A stretch of 35,098 bases of DNA from an uncultured Phenylobacterium sp. GTDB lineage: Bacteria; Pseudomonadota; Alphaproteobacteria; Caulobacterales; Caulobacteraceae. This document shows positions 1 through 10,992 of the stretch, piece after piece. Each line of letters begins with the position of its first letter. Within the stretch, counting starts at the first letter, position 1. Location: NCBI RefSeq assembly GCF_902826855.1, contig NZ_CADEGK010000021.1, forward strand, positions 1-35,098. Reading direction: 5' to 3'. The position numbers and the translations under genes were made by a program. The notes under the pieces were generated by a model. The model did not search any database and had not been told where the DNA came from. It was given only the letters and a program-made list of their open reading frames with translations.

Positions 1-924
1 GTCGCGGCGCTGGAGCACCTGAAGATCTCCACGCCGTCCGGCCCGGTGCCGGCGAGCTATTTCATCAAGCGGGAGCCGGCCCAGCAGGTCACCCAGATCC
101 AGCGGCGCGACGCGCAGCGACTGGTGGTCGTGCAAGCCAACACCATCGGCGACGCGGCCGCGAACCTGAAGATCGCTGAGCTGCGGCCCTCGCTGACCAA
201 GGCGCTCGCCGCCTACCCGTCGGTGGAGTGGAAGTTCATCGGGGCGGACGAGGAAGGCGCGGAGGCGGCAGTGTTCTTCATGGGCGCGATGGCCGCGTCC
301 CTGTTCATGATGTTCGTCATCCTCCTGTGGCAGTTCAACAGCTTCTACGGCGTGTTCGTGACGCTCTCGGCGGTGATCCTGTCGACCGTGGGCGTGCTGC
401 TGGGGGTGCAGGTGAACCTGGGCGGGACCTTCCCGTACATCTCCGTGATCATGCTCGGGACGGGGGTGGTCGCCCTTTTCGGGGTCGTCGTCGGCCACAA
501 CATCGTGCTCGTCGACACCTTCTACCACCTGCGCCACGCCGGCTATTCGGCCGACGAGGCGGCGATCCGGGCGGCCACGCAGCGCTTCCGGCCAGTGGTG
601 CTGACCACGCTGGTGACGGTGGTGGGCCTGCTGCCGCTGATGTTCCAGATCCACCCGAACTTCCACACCGGCCACCTGGAGTACAAGGCGCCAGGCTCGA
701 CCTGGTGGGTGCAGCTCTCGGCCTCCGTCGTGTGGGGCCTGTCGTTCGCCACCCTGCTGACCCTGATCCTCACGCCGGTGATGCTGGCCGCGCCGAAGGT
801 CTACTCACGGCGGTTCGGCTGGCTGCGCGACCACATCCCCGGACGGCGTCCCAAGGACCGCGAACACCGCCCGCCGCCGCCCGCCAGCTTCGGCGAGGAC
901 GACGTCCCGCGCGCGGCGGAGTAG
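1..924 (+). CDS. RND-family efflux transporter, C-terminal part (5' end outside window)
   Basis: The reading frame is open from base 1 and stops at 922-924, so only the last 307 residues of a roughly 1000-residue inner-membrane proton-driven exporter are present. What remains is the end of the second periplasmic domain followed by hydrophobic segments typical of the AcrB/HAE transmembrane block (for example near MGAMAASLFMMFVILLW and FGVVVGHNIVLVDTFYHLR), then the conserved loop with RFRPVVLTTLVTVVGLLPL. The last 40 residues are a charged, proline-rich cytoplasmic tail. The substrate cannot be told from this fragment, and the membrane-fusion partner would lie to the left of the window. The family is secure; the subfamily is not. 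Confidence 0.9.
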   Translation, partial: VAALEHLKISTPSGPVPASYFIKREPAQQVTQIQRRDAQRLVVVQANTIGDAAANLKIAELRPSLTKALAAYPSVEWKFIGADEEGAEAAVFFMGAMAASLFMMFVILLWQFNSFYGVFVTLSAVILSTVGVLLGVQVNLGGTFPYISVIMLGTGVVALFGVVVGHNIVLVDTFYHLRHAGYSADEAAIRAATQRFRPVVLTTLVTVVGLLPLMFQIHPNFHTGHLEYKAPGSTWWVQLSASVVWGLSFATLLTLILTPVMLAAPKVYSRRFGWLRDHIPGRRPKDREHRPPPPASFGEDDVPRAAE

Positions 925-990
925 TCGCGGCTGCGGCGAAGCGCGCCGCCCGCTGGCGTGGCGGCGCGCATCACCCCACATAGCGGGGCG

Positions 991-1401
991 ATGAGCATGA
1001 CCCGCATCGGCCCCGGCGAAGGCGTCGTCTCGGAGGAGACCATCCGGCGCCAGGTGCACACCTTCTACGGCCGTGTGCGTGAGGATGCGGTGCTAGGACC
1101 CGTGTTCAACGACGCGGTCGAGGACTGGGACGAGCACCTCGCCAAGCTGTGCGATTTCTGGTCGTCCGTGCTGCTGGCGACGGGGCGGTTCAAGGGCTCA
1201 CCGATGGCGGCGCATGCGCAACGTCCGGCCGTCCGCGACGAGCACTTCGCCCGCTGGCTGGCGCTGTTCGAACGCACTGCCCGCGAGGTCTGCCCGCCCG
1301 CCGCCGCCGCGCTGTTCGTCGAGAAGTCGCAGATCATCGGGCGCAGCCTGCGCCTGGGCCTGGCGGTGAGCCGCGGAGAGATCCCGCCGCTGGGCGTCTG
1401 A
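991..1401 (+). CDS. Group III truncated haemoglobin
   Basis: This 136-residue protein has the short 2-on-2 globin length. By alignment from memory with Campylobacter Ctb, Tyr26 sits at B10, His49 at E7, His75 at the proximal haem position F8 and Trp89 at G8, so the haem pocket looks intact. Members of the family bind O2 or NO and are usually assigned to oxygen handling or nitrosative stress; the physiological role here is unknown. ATG 991 is chosen because it follows a purine-rich GCGGGG; a second ATG at 997 is possible, and a longer in-frame start at 958 has no such support. It lies 66 bp after the RND gene on the same strand and converges on the ABC exporter gene with a 15-bp gap. Confidence 0.88.
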   Translation: MSMTRIGPGEGVVSEETIRRQVHTFYGRVREDAVLGPVFNDAVEDWDEHLAKLCDFWSSVLLATGRFKGSPMAAHAQRPAVRDEHFARWLALFERTAREVCPPAAAALFVEKSQIIGRSLRLGLAVSRGEIPPLGV

Positions 1402-1416
1402 GCCGGCCCTACCTAG

Positions 1417-3246
<1,830 letters not shown>

Positions 3247-3341
3247 GTGGGCGTGGACCAAGGCGGTTCAGGCCCCGGCCAGGCTGGAAACTGTCGGCGC
3301 CTTCACGGTTTGGCTGAAACTCCCTAACGTCCCCAGGCTAG

Positions 3342-3375
3342 TTGGGCTTGCGCGACACAGAAGCAAGCGGCCCAA
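3342..3375 (+). promoter_or_regulatory. Imperfect hairpin upstream of the LOG-family gene
   Basis: TTGGGCTTGC at 3342-3351 can pair with GCAAG (3363-3367) plus CCCAA (3371-3375), leaving CGG as a three-base bulge. It lies 25 bp before the start codon at 3400, in the divergent promoter region shared with the ABC exporter. It could be an operator or a leader hairpin; nothing else identifies it. Confidence 0.3.
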
Positions 3376-3399
3376 TCCAATTCCTCCGGAGTATGCGCT

Positions 3400-4002
3400 A
3401 TGCCGCGCGAGCGCCAACGCCTGGAATCGACCTGCGTGTTCTGCGGTTCGTCGGACGACGCCGATCCGGCCTTCCTGGCCGCCGCGCAGCAGCTTGGCAA
3501 GGCGCTGGCCGACTGCGGCATCAAGCTGGTCTACGGCGGCGGCGGCGTCGGCTTGATGGGCGAGGTGGCGCGCGCGGCGCACGGAGCCAACGGCGCCGTG
3601 CTGGGGATCATCCCGACCTTCCTGGTGGGGGCCGAGCGCGCCCTGGAGAGCGTCGAGCACATCATCGTCGACAGCATGCACGAGCGCAAAATGCTGATGT
3701 TCCAGCGTTCGGACAGCTTCGTGATCCTGCCCGGCGGCATCGGCACGCTGGAGGAGGTGGTGGAGCTCCTGTCGTGGCGCCGGCTGGATCTGCACGCCAA
3801 GCCGATCGTGTTCTACAATCCGCGCGGCTTCTGGGAGCCGCTGTTCAAGCTGTTCCAGCATACGGTCGACGAGAAGCTGACCCCGCCCGATTTCATGCAA
3901 GCGTGGACCTCGGTCGCGACCGTGGGCGAGATCGTACCCGCCCTGCTGGGCCAGGGCCGCGAGCCCTACCCGTCCGAGGCGGCGGTCGGCCGGCGCGGCT
4001 AG
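3400..4002 (+). CDS. LOG-family protein (cytokinin-riboside monophosphate phosphoribohydrolase type)
   Basis: The 200-residue protein has the Rossmann-like fold signature of the family once called lysine decarboxylase. GGGGVGLMG is near residues 47-54, MHERK at 93-97 and the PGGIGTLEE motif at 111-119, which carries the catalytic glutamates and the phosphate-binding glycines. Known members cleave nucleoside 5'-monophosphates to a free base and ribose 5-phosphate; in bacteria the usual substrate is often AMP or an adenine derivative. The start at 3400 is preceded by CCGGAG at 3386-3391. It is a single gene with a 212-bp spacer before the next one. Function is inferred from the family alone. 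Confidence 0.9.
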   Translation: MPRERQRLESTCVFCGSSDDADPAFLAAAQQLGKALADCGIKLVYGGGGVGLMGEVARAAHGANGAVLGIIPTFLVGAERALESVEHIIVDSMHERKMLMFQRSDSFVILPGGIGTLEEVVELLSWRRLDLHAKPIVFYNPRGFWEPLFKLFQHTVDEKLTPPDFMQAWTSVATVGEIVPALLGQGREPYPSEAAVGRRG

Positions 4003-4032
4003 CTGGCGCAACCTGCCCGCGCATCCGACGGA

Positions 4033-4049
4033 CGCCCAGCAATTGGGCG
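4033..4049. other. Short hairpin after the LOG gene
   Basis: CGCCCA (4033-4038) and TGGGCG (4044-4049) form a six-base-pair stem with a five-base loop, 31 bp after the LOG stop codon. No thymine run follows on the plus strand, so it is at best a weak or factor-dependent terminator, or an mRNA 3' end stabiliser. Confidence 0.3.
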
Positions 4050-4119
4050 CCGAGAGCGCTGCCGGGATTTCCAGCGTAGAATGCTACTCTGAGTGTTGCC
4101 CGAAAGCCGCACCTTTCGC

Positions 4120-4147
4120 CTTTGGTGCATTTGTCGGCATCCCAAAG
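4120..4147 (+). promoter_or_regulatory. Hairpin in the leader of the outer-membrane protein gene
   Basis: CTTTGG-TGC (4120-4128) pairs with GCA (4137-4139) and CCAAAG (4142-4147), with TC as a bulge and an eight-base loop. It ends 67 bp before the start of the beta-barrel gene. Stable leader hairpins are common on abundant outer-membrane protein mRNAs, but no promoter is clear enough here to say whether this element is transcribed. Confidence 0.3.
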
Positions 4148-4214
4148 CGCCCTACCTTCGTAGCTGACGGACCGGCGCAAGAGGGTTGCCCGGCGAAACA
4201 AGAGCAGACAGCAC

Positions 4215-5054
4215 ATGAAGAAACTGATCCTGGCTACGGTCGCAGGGGCGGCGCTGACGATGGCCGCGGGCGCGGCGAGCGCGGCCGACCCGACGGACTG
4301 GACCGGCGTCTACATCGGCGTCAGCGCCGGGCTGGCCGACCGCAACGAGAGCGGCGGCGAGACCATCCTCTTCGACACCAACCTGGACGGCAACTACGGC
4401 GACACCGTGAACACGGCCGCCGGCGCCAACGCCTTCTCGCCCGGTTTCTGCGGCGGTTCGTTCAACACCAACGCCGCCGGCGGCGGCTGCCGCAAGGACG
4501 ACGACACCGACACCGAGATCGGTGTGCGCCTGGGTTACGACCACCAGATCATGGGCAACTTCGTGATCGGCGCGCTTGTCGAATACAACCAGCTCGAGCT
4601 GCAGGACGCGGTCACCGCCTTCTCGACCACCCCGGCCAGCTACAACTTCACCCGCAAGCTGACGAGCACCTTCGCCGTGCGTGCGCGCGCCGGCTACGCC
4701 GTCGACAACCTGCTGATCTATGCGACCGGCGGCTACGCGGTGGGCAACATGCGCCACAGCTTCCGCACCACCAACGGCGTCAATGCCTTCCCGGTCTCCG
4801 GCGGCGGCGACGCCAAGGGCTACCAGCTGGGCTTCGGCGCCGAATACAGGATCATGCCGAACGTGAGCATCGGGGTAGAGGCCATCCGCACATCGCTGGA
4901 GGACGACGACTTCACAACCCGCGCCAGCAACAGCGGCACGACGGCAGCAACCAACCCGTTCCTGCTGGTGAACACCGCCGGCACGGACTTCCTGCGTTCG
5001 GATGACGACTTCGAGTACAACAGCATCCGCGCGACCCTGAGCTACCGCTTCTAG
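4215..5054 (+). CDS. Outer-membrane beta-barrel protein
   Basis: This 279-residue protein starts with a typical signal peptide (MKKLILATVAGAALTMAAG, cleavage after the following ASA). The mature part alternates polar and hydrophobic residues, with repeated glycine/aromatic strands such as VRLGYDHQI, LLIYATGGYAVG and YQLGFGAEYRI, and ends in YRF, the C-terminal phenylalanine recognised by the BAM assembly machinery. Length and pattern fit the small Omp25/31-like or OmpW/OprF-N-type porin families of alphaproteobacteria. An acidic segment near residues 90-100 (KDDDTDTE) suggests an exposed loop. The stop codon overlaps that of the convergent LysR gene (shared CTAG at 5051-5054). The function is structural or transport-related; the exact substrate is unknown. 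Confidence 0.85.
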   Translation: MKKLILATVAGAALTMAAGAASAADPTDWTGVYIGVSAGLADRNESGGETILFDTNLDGNYGDTVNTAAGANAFSPGFCGGSFNTNAAGGGCRKDDDTDTEIGVRLGYDHQIMGNFVIGALVEYNQLELQDAVTAFSTTPASYNFTRKLTSTFAVRARAGYAVDNLLIYATGGYAVGNMRHSFRTTNGVNAFPVSGGGDAKGYQLGFGAEYRIMPNVSIGVEAIRTSLEDDDFTTRASNSGTTAATNPFLLVNTAGTDFLRSDDDFEYNSIRATLSYRF

Positions 5055-5974
5055 ACCGAAGCGATGAGACGTTGCGCGGCTGGGTCCTCGGCGACCTGGC
5101 CGCGCAGCCACTCGCGGAAGGCCGCGATCTTCCGGGCCCGGGCCCGGTCTTTCGGATAAACTAGCCAATAGGCCTCGGCCGGCCCGATATAGATGTCGAA
5201 TGGCTGGACGAGCCGGCCTGCGGCGACCTCCGTGGCGAACATCACCGGCGAGCCAAGCGCGACCCCGGCGCCAGCCAGCGCCGCCGCGACCTCCAGCGTC
5301 TGGGTATCCGCCGCGATACGCGGCGCGCCCCCTGAGACCTCCGCCGGCGCGACCCCGGCCGCGGCGAACCACGCCTTCCACTCCGCCTCCGAACCGACCC
5401 GCGGCGCCCGCAGCAGCGCATCGGGACGAGGCCGGTCGCCGAGCGCGGCGAGCGCCTGCGGCGTCGCCAGCACGGTCTGGCTGGAGGGGAAAAGGAACAT
5501 CGCTTCCATGCCCGGCCACTCGCCACGCCCGGAACGGATCCCGACGTCCATCTCCTCGCGCGTGAGGTCGACGATGCGGCCGTCGGCTTCCAGCCGCACG
5601 GCGATCCGCGGATGCGCGACCTGGAAGGCGCCCAGGCGCGAGGCCAGCCACTGGGTGGCGAACGTCTGCAGCGTCGTGATGGCGAGCACGCCTTCGCCGG
5701 TGTCGGTCAGGTCGGAGATGGCGCTGCGCAATGCGCTCATTGCCTCGGTGGCCGCCCGCGCCAGTCGCTCGCCGGCCGCCGTCAGCGCCACCTCGCGCGG
5801 GAGGCGGCGGAACAGCGGCTGGTCGAGCCTGCGCTCCAGGGCCTTCACCTGCCAGGAGACCGCCGCCTGGGTCATGCCCAGCTCTTCCGCCGCCCGGGTG
5901 AAACTGCCCAGCCGCGCCTCCGCCTCGAACACCCGTATCGCGCTGAGCGGCACTGTGGCGAGTGGGTCTGACAT
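5051..5974 (-). CDS. LysR-family transcriptional regulator (GcvA-like)
   Basis: The protein has 307 residues with the N-terminal winged helix-turn-helix typical of the family (SFTRAAEELGMTQAAVSWQVKALERRL, residues 24-50), then a linker helix and a two-lobed effector domain. The conserved opening (PLSAIRVFEAEARLGSF) is of the GcvA/AmpR subgroup. ATG 5974 is preferred over the in-frame TTG at 5980 because AAGGG lies at 5981-5985 on the minus strand, six bases before it. It is divergent from a tiny ORF, and a perfect palindrome lies between them. The target genes and effector cannot be deduced. Confidence 0.93.
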   Translation of the reverse strand: MSDPLATVPLSAIRVFEAEARLGSFTRAAEELGMTQAAVSWQVKALERRLDQPLFRRLPREVALTAAGERLARAATEAMSALRSAISDLTDTGEGVLAITTLQTFATQWLASRLGAFQVAHPRIAVRLEADGRIVDLTREEMDVGIRSGRGEWPGMEAMFLFPSSQTVLATPQALAALGDRPRPDALLRAPRVGSEAEWKAWFAAAGVAPAEVSGGAPRIAADTQTLEVAAALAGAGVALGSPVMFATEVAAGRLVQPFDIYIGPAEAYWLVYPKDRARARKIAAFREWLRGQVAEDPAAQRLIASV

Positions 5975-5993
5975 AAACAACCCTTATGAATGC

Positions 5994-6018
5994 AGCAGGA
6001 GAACGCATTTGTCCTGCT
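5994..6018. promoter_or_regulatory. Palindrome, candidate LysR operator
   Basis: AGCAGGA (5994-6000) and TCCTGCT (6012-6018) are perfect inverted repeats separated by 11 bases. The centre is 32 bp upstream of the lysR ATG and about 67 bp upstream of the divergent small ORF. LysR-type regulators usually bind interrupted dyads of this size between their own gene and a divergent target, so this is the natural candidate for autoregulation. Confidence 0.6.
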
Positions 6019-6072
6019 CGGCTCTGCAGACCACCCTCCCTAGCGAAATGCAACCGGCGACCGGAGATGGAC

Positions 6073-6228
6073 ATGGAAGAACTACACCGCATCCATAAGG
6101 ACGTTCCCTTCGGCTACTGGGTCTTCTGGGTCCGGCCGGCCTGGCGCGCCCTGGCCCGGAAGTGGCGCGAGCCGCGCAAGGGCCGCGACCTCTCGGCCGG
6201 CCTTGATCAGCTGTCCGCGCCGCACTGA
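6073..6228 (+). CDS. Small protein of 51 residues, unknown function
   Basis: A short ORF divergent from lysR encodes a basic, tryptophan-rich protein (FGYWVFWVRPAWRALARKW in the middle). There is one weakly hydrophobic stretch, and the C-terminal half is strongly positive. ATG 6073 is favoured over ATG 6067 because GGAG at 6063-6066 is six bases before it. Most codons end in G or C, as in neighbouring real genes. I do not recognise the family. Position suggests it may be the target of the LysR protein, but this is inference and the ORF is short enough to be spurious. Confidence 0.45.
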   Translation: MEELHRIHKDVPFGYWVFWVRPAWRALARKWREPRKGRDLSAGLDQLSAPH

Positions 6229-6306
6229 CACCGTTCCGTTCGGCCAGCTTTGCCTTAGGGTGTGCGCTGGGCGCGGGGCTCTCCCGCGCGAACCGGGGCG
6301 CTGCGC

Positions 6307-7113
6307 GTGAAGATCCTCCTGGTGTCTGACCTGCACTACGCCCTGAAACAGTTCGACTGGACGGCCGCGGTCGCGCCGGACTTCGACTTGGTGGTCATCG
6401 CCGGCGACCACCTGGACATTGCTGGGCAGCTCAGCGGCGGCGTCCAGGTCGTAGTGGTTCTCAACTACCTGAAGCGCATGGCCGCGCGGGGCCGGCTGAT
6501 CGTGTCGTCCGGCAACCACGACCTCGACCGCCGCGACGCTGCCGGCGAGAAGGTGGCCGCCTGGATGTCGCGGGTGCGCCGACACGGCATCCCGACCGAT
6601 GGCGACAGCCTGGAGATCGACGGCGCGCTGATCACTATCTGTCCCTGGTGGGACGGGCCACACGCGCGCCAGGCGGTGGCCGACCAGCTGGCCCGCGACG
6701 CCGCCCGGCCGAAGTCATCGTGGCTGTGGGTCTATCACGCGCCGCCAGAAGGTTCGCCGACCTGCTGGGGCGGTCATCGCTTCCACGGCGACGCCGAGCT
6801 GACGCGATGGATCGAGACCTATGCGCCCGACATGGTGTTCTGCGGTCACATTCACGAAGCGCCGTTCAAGCGCGGGGGATCCTGGGCGGACCGGATCGGC
6901 GACACCTGGGTGTTCAACGCCGGCCGGCAGATCGGCCCGACGCCGACGCACGTCGTACTCGACACCGAGGCTCGCGAGGCCGCGTGGTTCTCGCTGGCCG
7001 GGGCCGAGTTCGCAGACCTGGACGCGCCGTTGCGGCGGCCGCTGCCGGAGCTCACGACCTTCCCGTCCTGGCTCGGGCCTAATATCCGGGATCCCGATCC
7101 GACCCGGGTGTGA
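6307..7113 (+). CDS. Calcineurin-like metallophosphoesterase
   Basis: A 268-residue protein with the ordered metal-binding motifs of the family: D8-x-H10 (SDLH), GDH with D34, the GNHD block with N70-H71, a later VYHAPPEG histidine and the final CGHIH. These residues coordinate two metal ions and hydrolyse phosphomonoesters or phosphodiesters; substrates range from nucleotides to proteins and cannot be chosen here. GTG 6307 is preferred because translation then begins MKILLVSDLHY, the standard family beginning; a longer frame from 6262 adds a non-conserved stretch. The last 35 bases overlap the end of the convergent cNMP-fold gene. Confidence 0.88.
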   Translation: MKILLVSDLHYALKQFDWTAAVAPDFDLVVIAGDHLDIAGQLSGGVQVVVVLNYLKRMAARGRLIVSSGNHDLDRRDAAGEKVAAWMSRVRRHGIPTDGDSLEIDGALITICPWWDGPHARQAVADQLARDAARPKSSWLWVYHAPPEGSPTCWGGHRFHGDAELTRWIETYAPDMVFCGHIHEAPFKRGGSWADRIGDTWVFNAGRQIGPTPTHVVLDTEAREAAWFSLAGAEFADLDAPLRRPLPELTTFPSWLGPNIRDPDPTRV

Positions 7114-7558
7114 ATTCCGCGCGCTGCTCGTGGACGAGGCTCTCGAGGATCTCGTCCACCACGCCCAGGTGGCCGCCCTCCCCTTCGAACTGGCGCTTCA
7201 GATCGACGAGGTAGGTCGAGACGCCGTGGAGCCGCTGAGCCAGCAGCTGCGCCAGCTGGTGCGACACGTCGTGGTGCGATTTCAAGAAGCCTGGACCGTC
7301 CTCGGTGACCCGGGCCGCGCAGGCGGTCAGCGCCCGGACGGTGGCCGTGTGCGGCAGGCCGAGCAGGATCGACATCTCCCCGAACAGGGCGCCCGGTTCG
7401 ACAACGGTGTTGATGTGGGTCTCGCCCCGGACCACCTCCACCGCGCCGTCGACCAGCACATACAGCTTCCCCGAGGTCTCGCCCTCGGCCAGCAGCACGC
7501 CACCCGGCTCGAAGCGGACGACGGGCAGATCCGCGCAAAGGTCGGCGATCGATGTCAC
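7079..7558 (-). CDS. Cyclic-nucleotide-binding-fold protein without a DNA-binding domain
   Basis: The 159-residue protein is one Crp-type beta-roll domain (residues about 8-95) followed by a helical tail; no helix-turn-helix follows, so it is not a Crp/Fnr transcription factor. The phosphate-binding cassette is recognisable as GALFGEMSILLGLPHTATVRA. In cyclic-nucleotide-binding members the position before TA is usually arginine, which holds the cyclic phosphate; here it is histidine, so ligand binding is doubtful. The start is GTG 7558, with only a weak upstream GGGG. It lies 129 bp downstream of nadE on the same strand. Its partner or effector domain is unknown. Confidence 0.85.
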   Translation of the reverse strand: MTSIADLCADLPVVRFEPGGVLLAEGETSGKLYVLVDGAVEVVRGETHINTVVEPGALFGEMSILLGLPHTATVRALTACAARVTEDGPGFLKSHHDVSHQLAQLLAQRLHGVSTYLVDLKRQFEGEGGHLGVVDEILESLVHEQRAEFTPGSDRDPGY

Positions 7559-7687
7559 GGCGGGCCCCAGTGTTCCGCCCCAGCGTAGTCCCGCCCATCC
7601 CGCGGCGTCTCGCGGGACCCACGCCCGGCGCCGGGGCCTGCCTGCAGCGCCTCATTTCTGGGCAGAGGCAGAGCCAACGCGACGGCC

Positions 7688-9733
<2,046 letters not shown>

Positions 9734-9750
9734 CGTTTGCTCCGGCTTCT

Positions 9751-9769
9751 TATGCTCAATCTGAGCATA
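9751..9769. promoter_or_regulatory. Palindromic operator over the nadE start site
   Basis: TATGCTCA (9751-9758) and TGAGCATA (9762-9769) are perfect eight-base arms around ATC. The element lies 18-36 bp upstream of the nadE GTG and overlaps the downstream edge of its likely -10 box, where a repressor would block initiation. NAD synthesis genes are often controlled by dedicated repressors such as NrtR; which regulator acts here is not visible. Confidence 0.65.
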
Positions 9770-9796
9770 TATAGCTTAACGGAGCGCGAAGGGCAA
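9768..9796 (-). promoter_or_regulatory. Likely nadE promoter
   Basis: On the minus strand TTGCCC (9791-9796) and TATATA (9768-9773) are separated by 17 bases and each match the housekeeping consensus at four of six positions. The predicted start falls inside the palindrome at 9751-9769, giving a leader of about 27 bases. Confidence 0.5.
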
Positions 9797-9946
9797 AACC
9801 ATGGGCGGGAGACTGAACCAGCCTCTGCCGTGCCGCGCCTGATGACCTGGGACGTCTCTCGATCGCCTGACCATGCGCTTCATTCAGTTGGCCATTGGCG
9901 GCGCATCGCCAGCGGCGGGCGGCAACAACCTGCGAACGGGCCCCGC

Positions 9947-10375
9947 TCAGTCGTCGCGGTGGACGCGTTCCCTGCGCTCGTGGCGCTCCTGGGCTTCGAG
10001 GCTGAGGGTGGCGATGGGCCGGGCGTCGAGACGGGCCAGGCCGATCGGCTCGCCGGTCTCCTCGCAGTAGCCGTAGGTGCCGTCCTCGATCCGGCGCAGC
10101 GCCGCGTCGATCTTGGAGATCAGCTTGCGTTGCCGGTCGCGGGTGCGAAGCTCCAGCGCACGGTCAGTCTCCGACGAGGCCCGGTCAGCAAGATCCGGGT
10201 GGTTCTCGGTTTCTTTCTGCAGGTGAGACAAGGTCTCGCGAGATTCGCGGAGGATGTCCTCTTTCCATGCGTTGAGCTTTAGCTTGAAATACTCAAGCTG
10301 ACGCTCGTTCATGAAATCCTCGTCCTCGGAGGGACGATAGTCGGGACTCTCAGCCAGAACAGTGGCTGTTTTCAT
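9947..10375 (-). CDS. dksA: DksA-type RNA polymerase-binding regulator, one-cysteine form
   Basis: A 142-residue protein that binds in the RNA polymerase secondary channel and works with ppGpp. The coiled coil has the tip aspartates D61 and D64 (DLADRA) and the conserved ELRTRDRQRKL helix. The zinc-finger region has the usual spacing, but the four ligand positions read C104, T107, S125, A128, so three of the four cysteines are missing and zinc is not expected. Similar reduced-cysteine DksA proteins are known and can act without zinc. GAGG lies five bases before ATG 10375. It is downstream of fliX on the same strand and has its own promoter candidate. Confidence 0.93.
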   Translation of the reverse strand: MKTATVLAESPDYRPSEDEDFMNERQLEYFKLKLNAWKEDILRESRETLSHLQKETENHPDLADRASSETDRALELRTRDRQRKLISKIDAALRRIEDGTYGYCEETGEPIGLARLDARPIATLSLEAQERHERRERVHRDD

Positions 10376-10416
10376 GGTTACCTCACGCCCCTAGGAACCC
10401 TGAGACACGCGGCGGC

Positions 10417-10444
10417 TGTATAGCAAAACCGGTTAACGATTCAA
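10417..10444 (-). promoter_or_regulatory. Candidate dksA promoter with a GANTC site
   Basis: On the minus strand TTGAAT (10439-10444) and TATACA (10417-10422), 16 bases apart, with a TG one base before the -10 box (extended -10). The leader would be about 35 bases. GATTC at 10438-10442 overlaps the -35 box; GANTC is the target of the cell-cycle methylase CcrM in Caulobacterales, so methylation state could affect this promoter. Confidence 0.45.
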
Positions 10445-10486
10445 CGCATCCTGAATGTCGCAGGCCGTCAGGTCGCACCCGGCGGG

Positions 10487-10936
10487 CTATCGGCCTTGGC
10501 CAGCCGGCGTGTAGGCGCTGGATTCCAGCTTGGCGAGTTCGACCGCGGCGCGGGTTTCGATCTCGTCAAGGAGCGCCTCCAATCCGGGATCCTCGGTCGT
10601 CGCGCGTTGCTCGCGGATGGCGCGGGCGAGGCGGTCGAGCTGGTCCGCGTCGAGCTCGCCCGAGAGGAGCGATATCTTCAGGCCGTCCAGTTCGTCCAGC
10701 ATGCGCCCGGCGCGGCCGACCGACCGACGGCGGCGTTCTGTGGCCGACTCCACGTCCTGCAGGGCCAGCAGGGCCTCGACACCCACCACGCCGCCCACCC
10801 CGGGGGCGCTGGACACCACGGCCGGCGCCGCAGGCGCCTGCGCGCCGGCGATGCTGAACCCTCCGCCGCCGCCCGTACGGGCGGGCCGGCTCGGGCCGGA
10901 CGTCTGGGACGGACCGCCTGTTCGGGTGACCTTCAT
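10487..10936 (-). CDS. fliX: Flagellar assembly regulator FliX
   Basis: The 149-residue protein matches FliX, the class II flagellar factor that in Caulobacter couples basal-body assembly to activity of the sigma-54 activator FlbD. A low-complexity glycine/alanine/proline N-terminus (to about residue 55) is followed by the conserved helical region GVEALLALQDVESATERRR and the DELDGLKISLLSG motif. ATG 10936 is used because translation then begins MKVTR, the family start; the longer frame upstream runs through the promoter region. It is divergent from flgI, as in Caulobacter crescentus. Confidence 0.92.
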   Translation of the reverse strand: MKVTRTGGPSQTSGPSRPARTGGGGGFSIAGAQAPAAPAVVSSAPGVGGVVGVEALLALQDVESATERRRRSVGRAGRMLDELDGLKISLLSGELDADQLDRLARAIREQRATTEDPGLEALLDEIETRAAVELAKLESSAYTPAGQGR

Positions 10937-10992
10937 GGGATTGGACGCGTAAGACCCCTCAATGCACTGGCGGACAGCATTGCCGGGCAAGC

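Noticed and set aside
4152-6092. Open frame of 646 codons on the minus strand across the outer-membrane protein and lysR genes.
   Set aside because: It overlaps two well-supported genes in other frames, is rich in arginine, glycine and alanine, and shows no domain; long stop-free shadows are expected at this GC content.
9781-9946. A 13-codon plus-strand ORF starting at 9801, followed by a shorter one overlapping its stop.
   Set aside because: Both are too short, lack conservation evidence and sit in a spacer without other coding signs.
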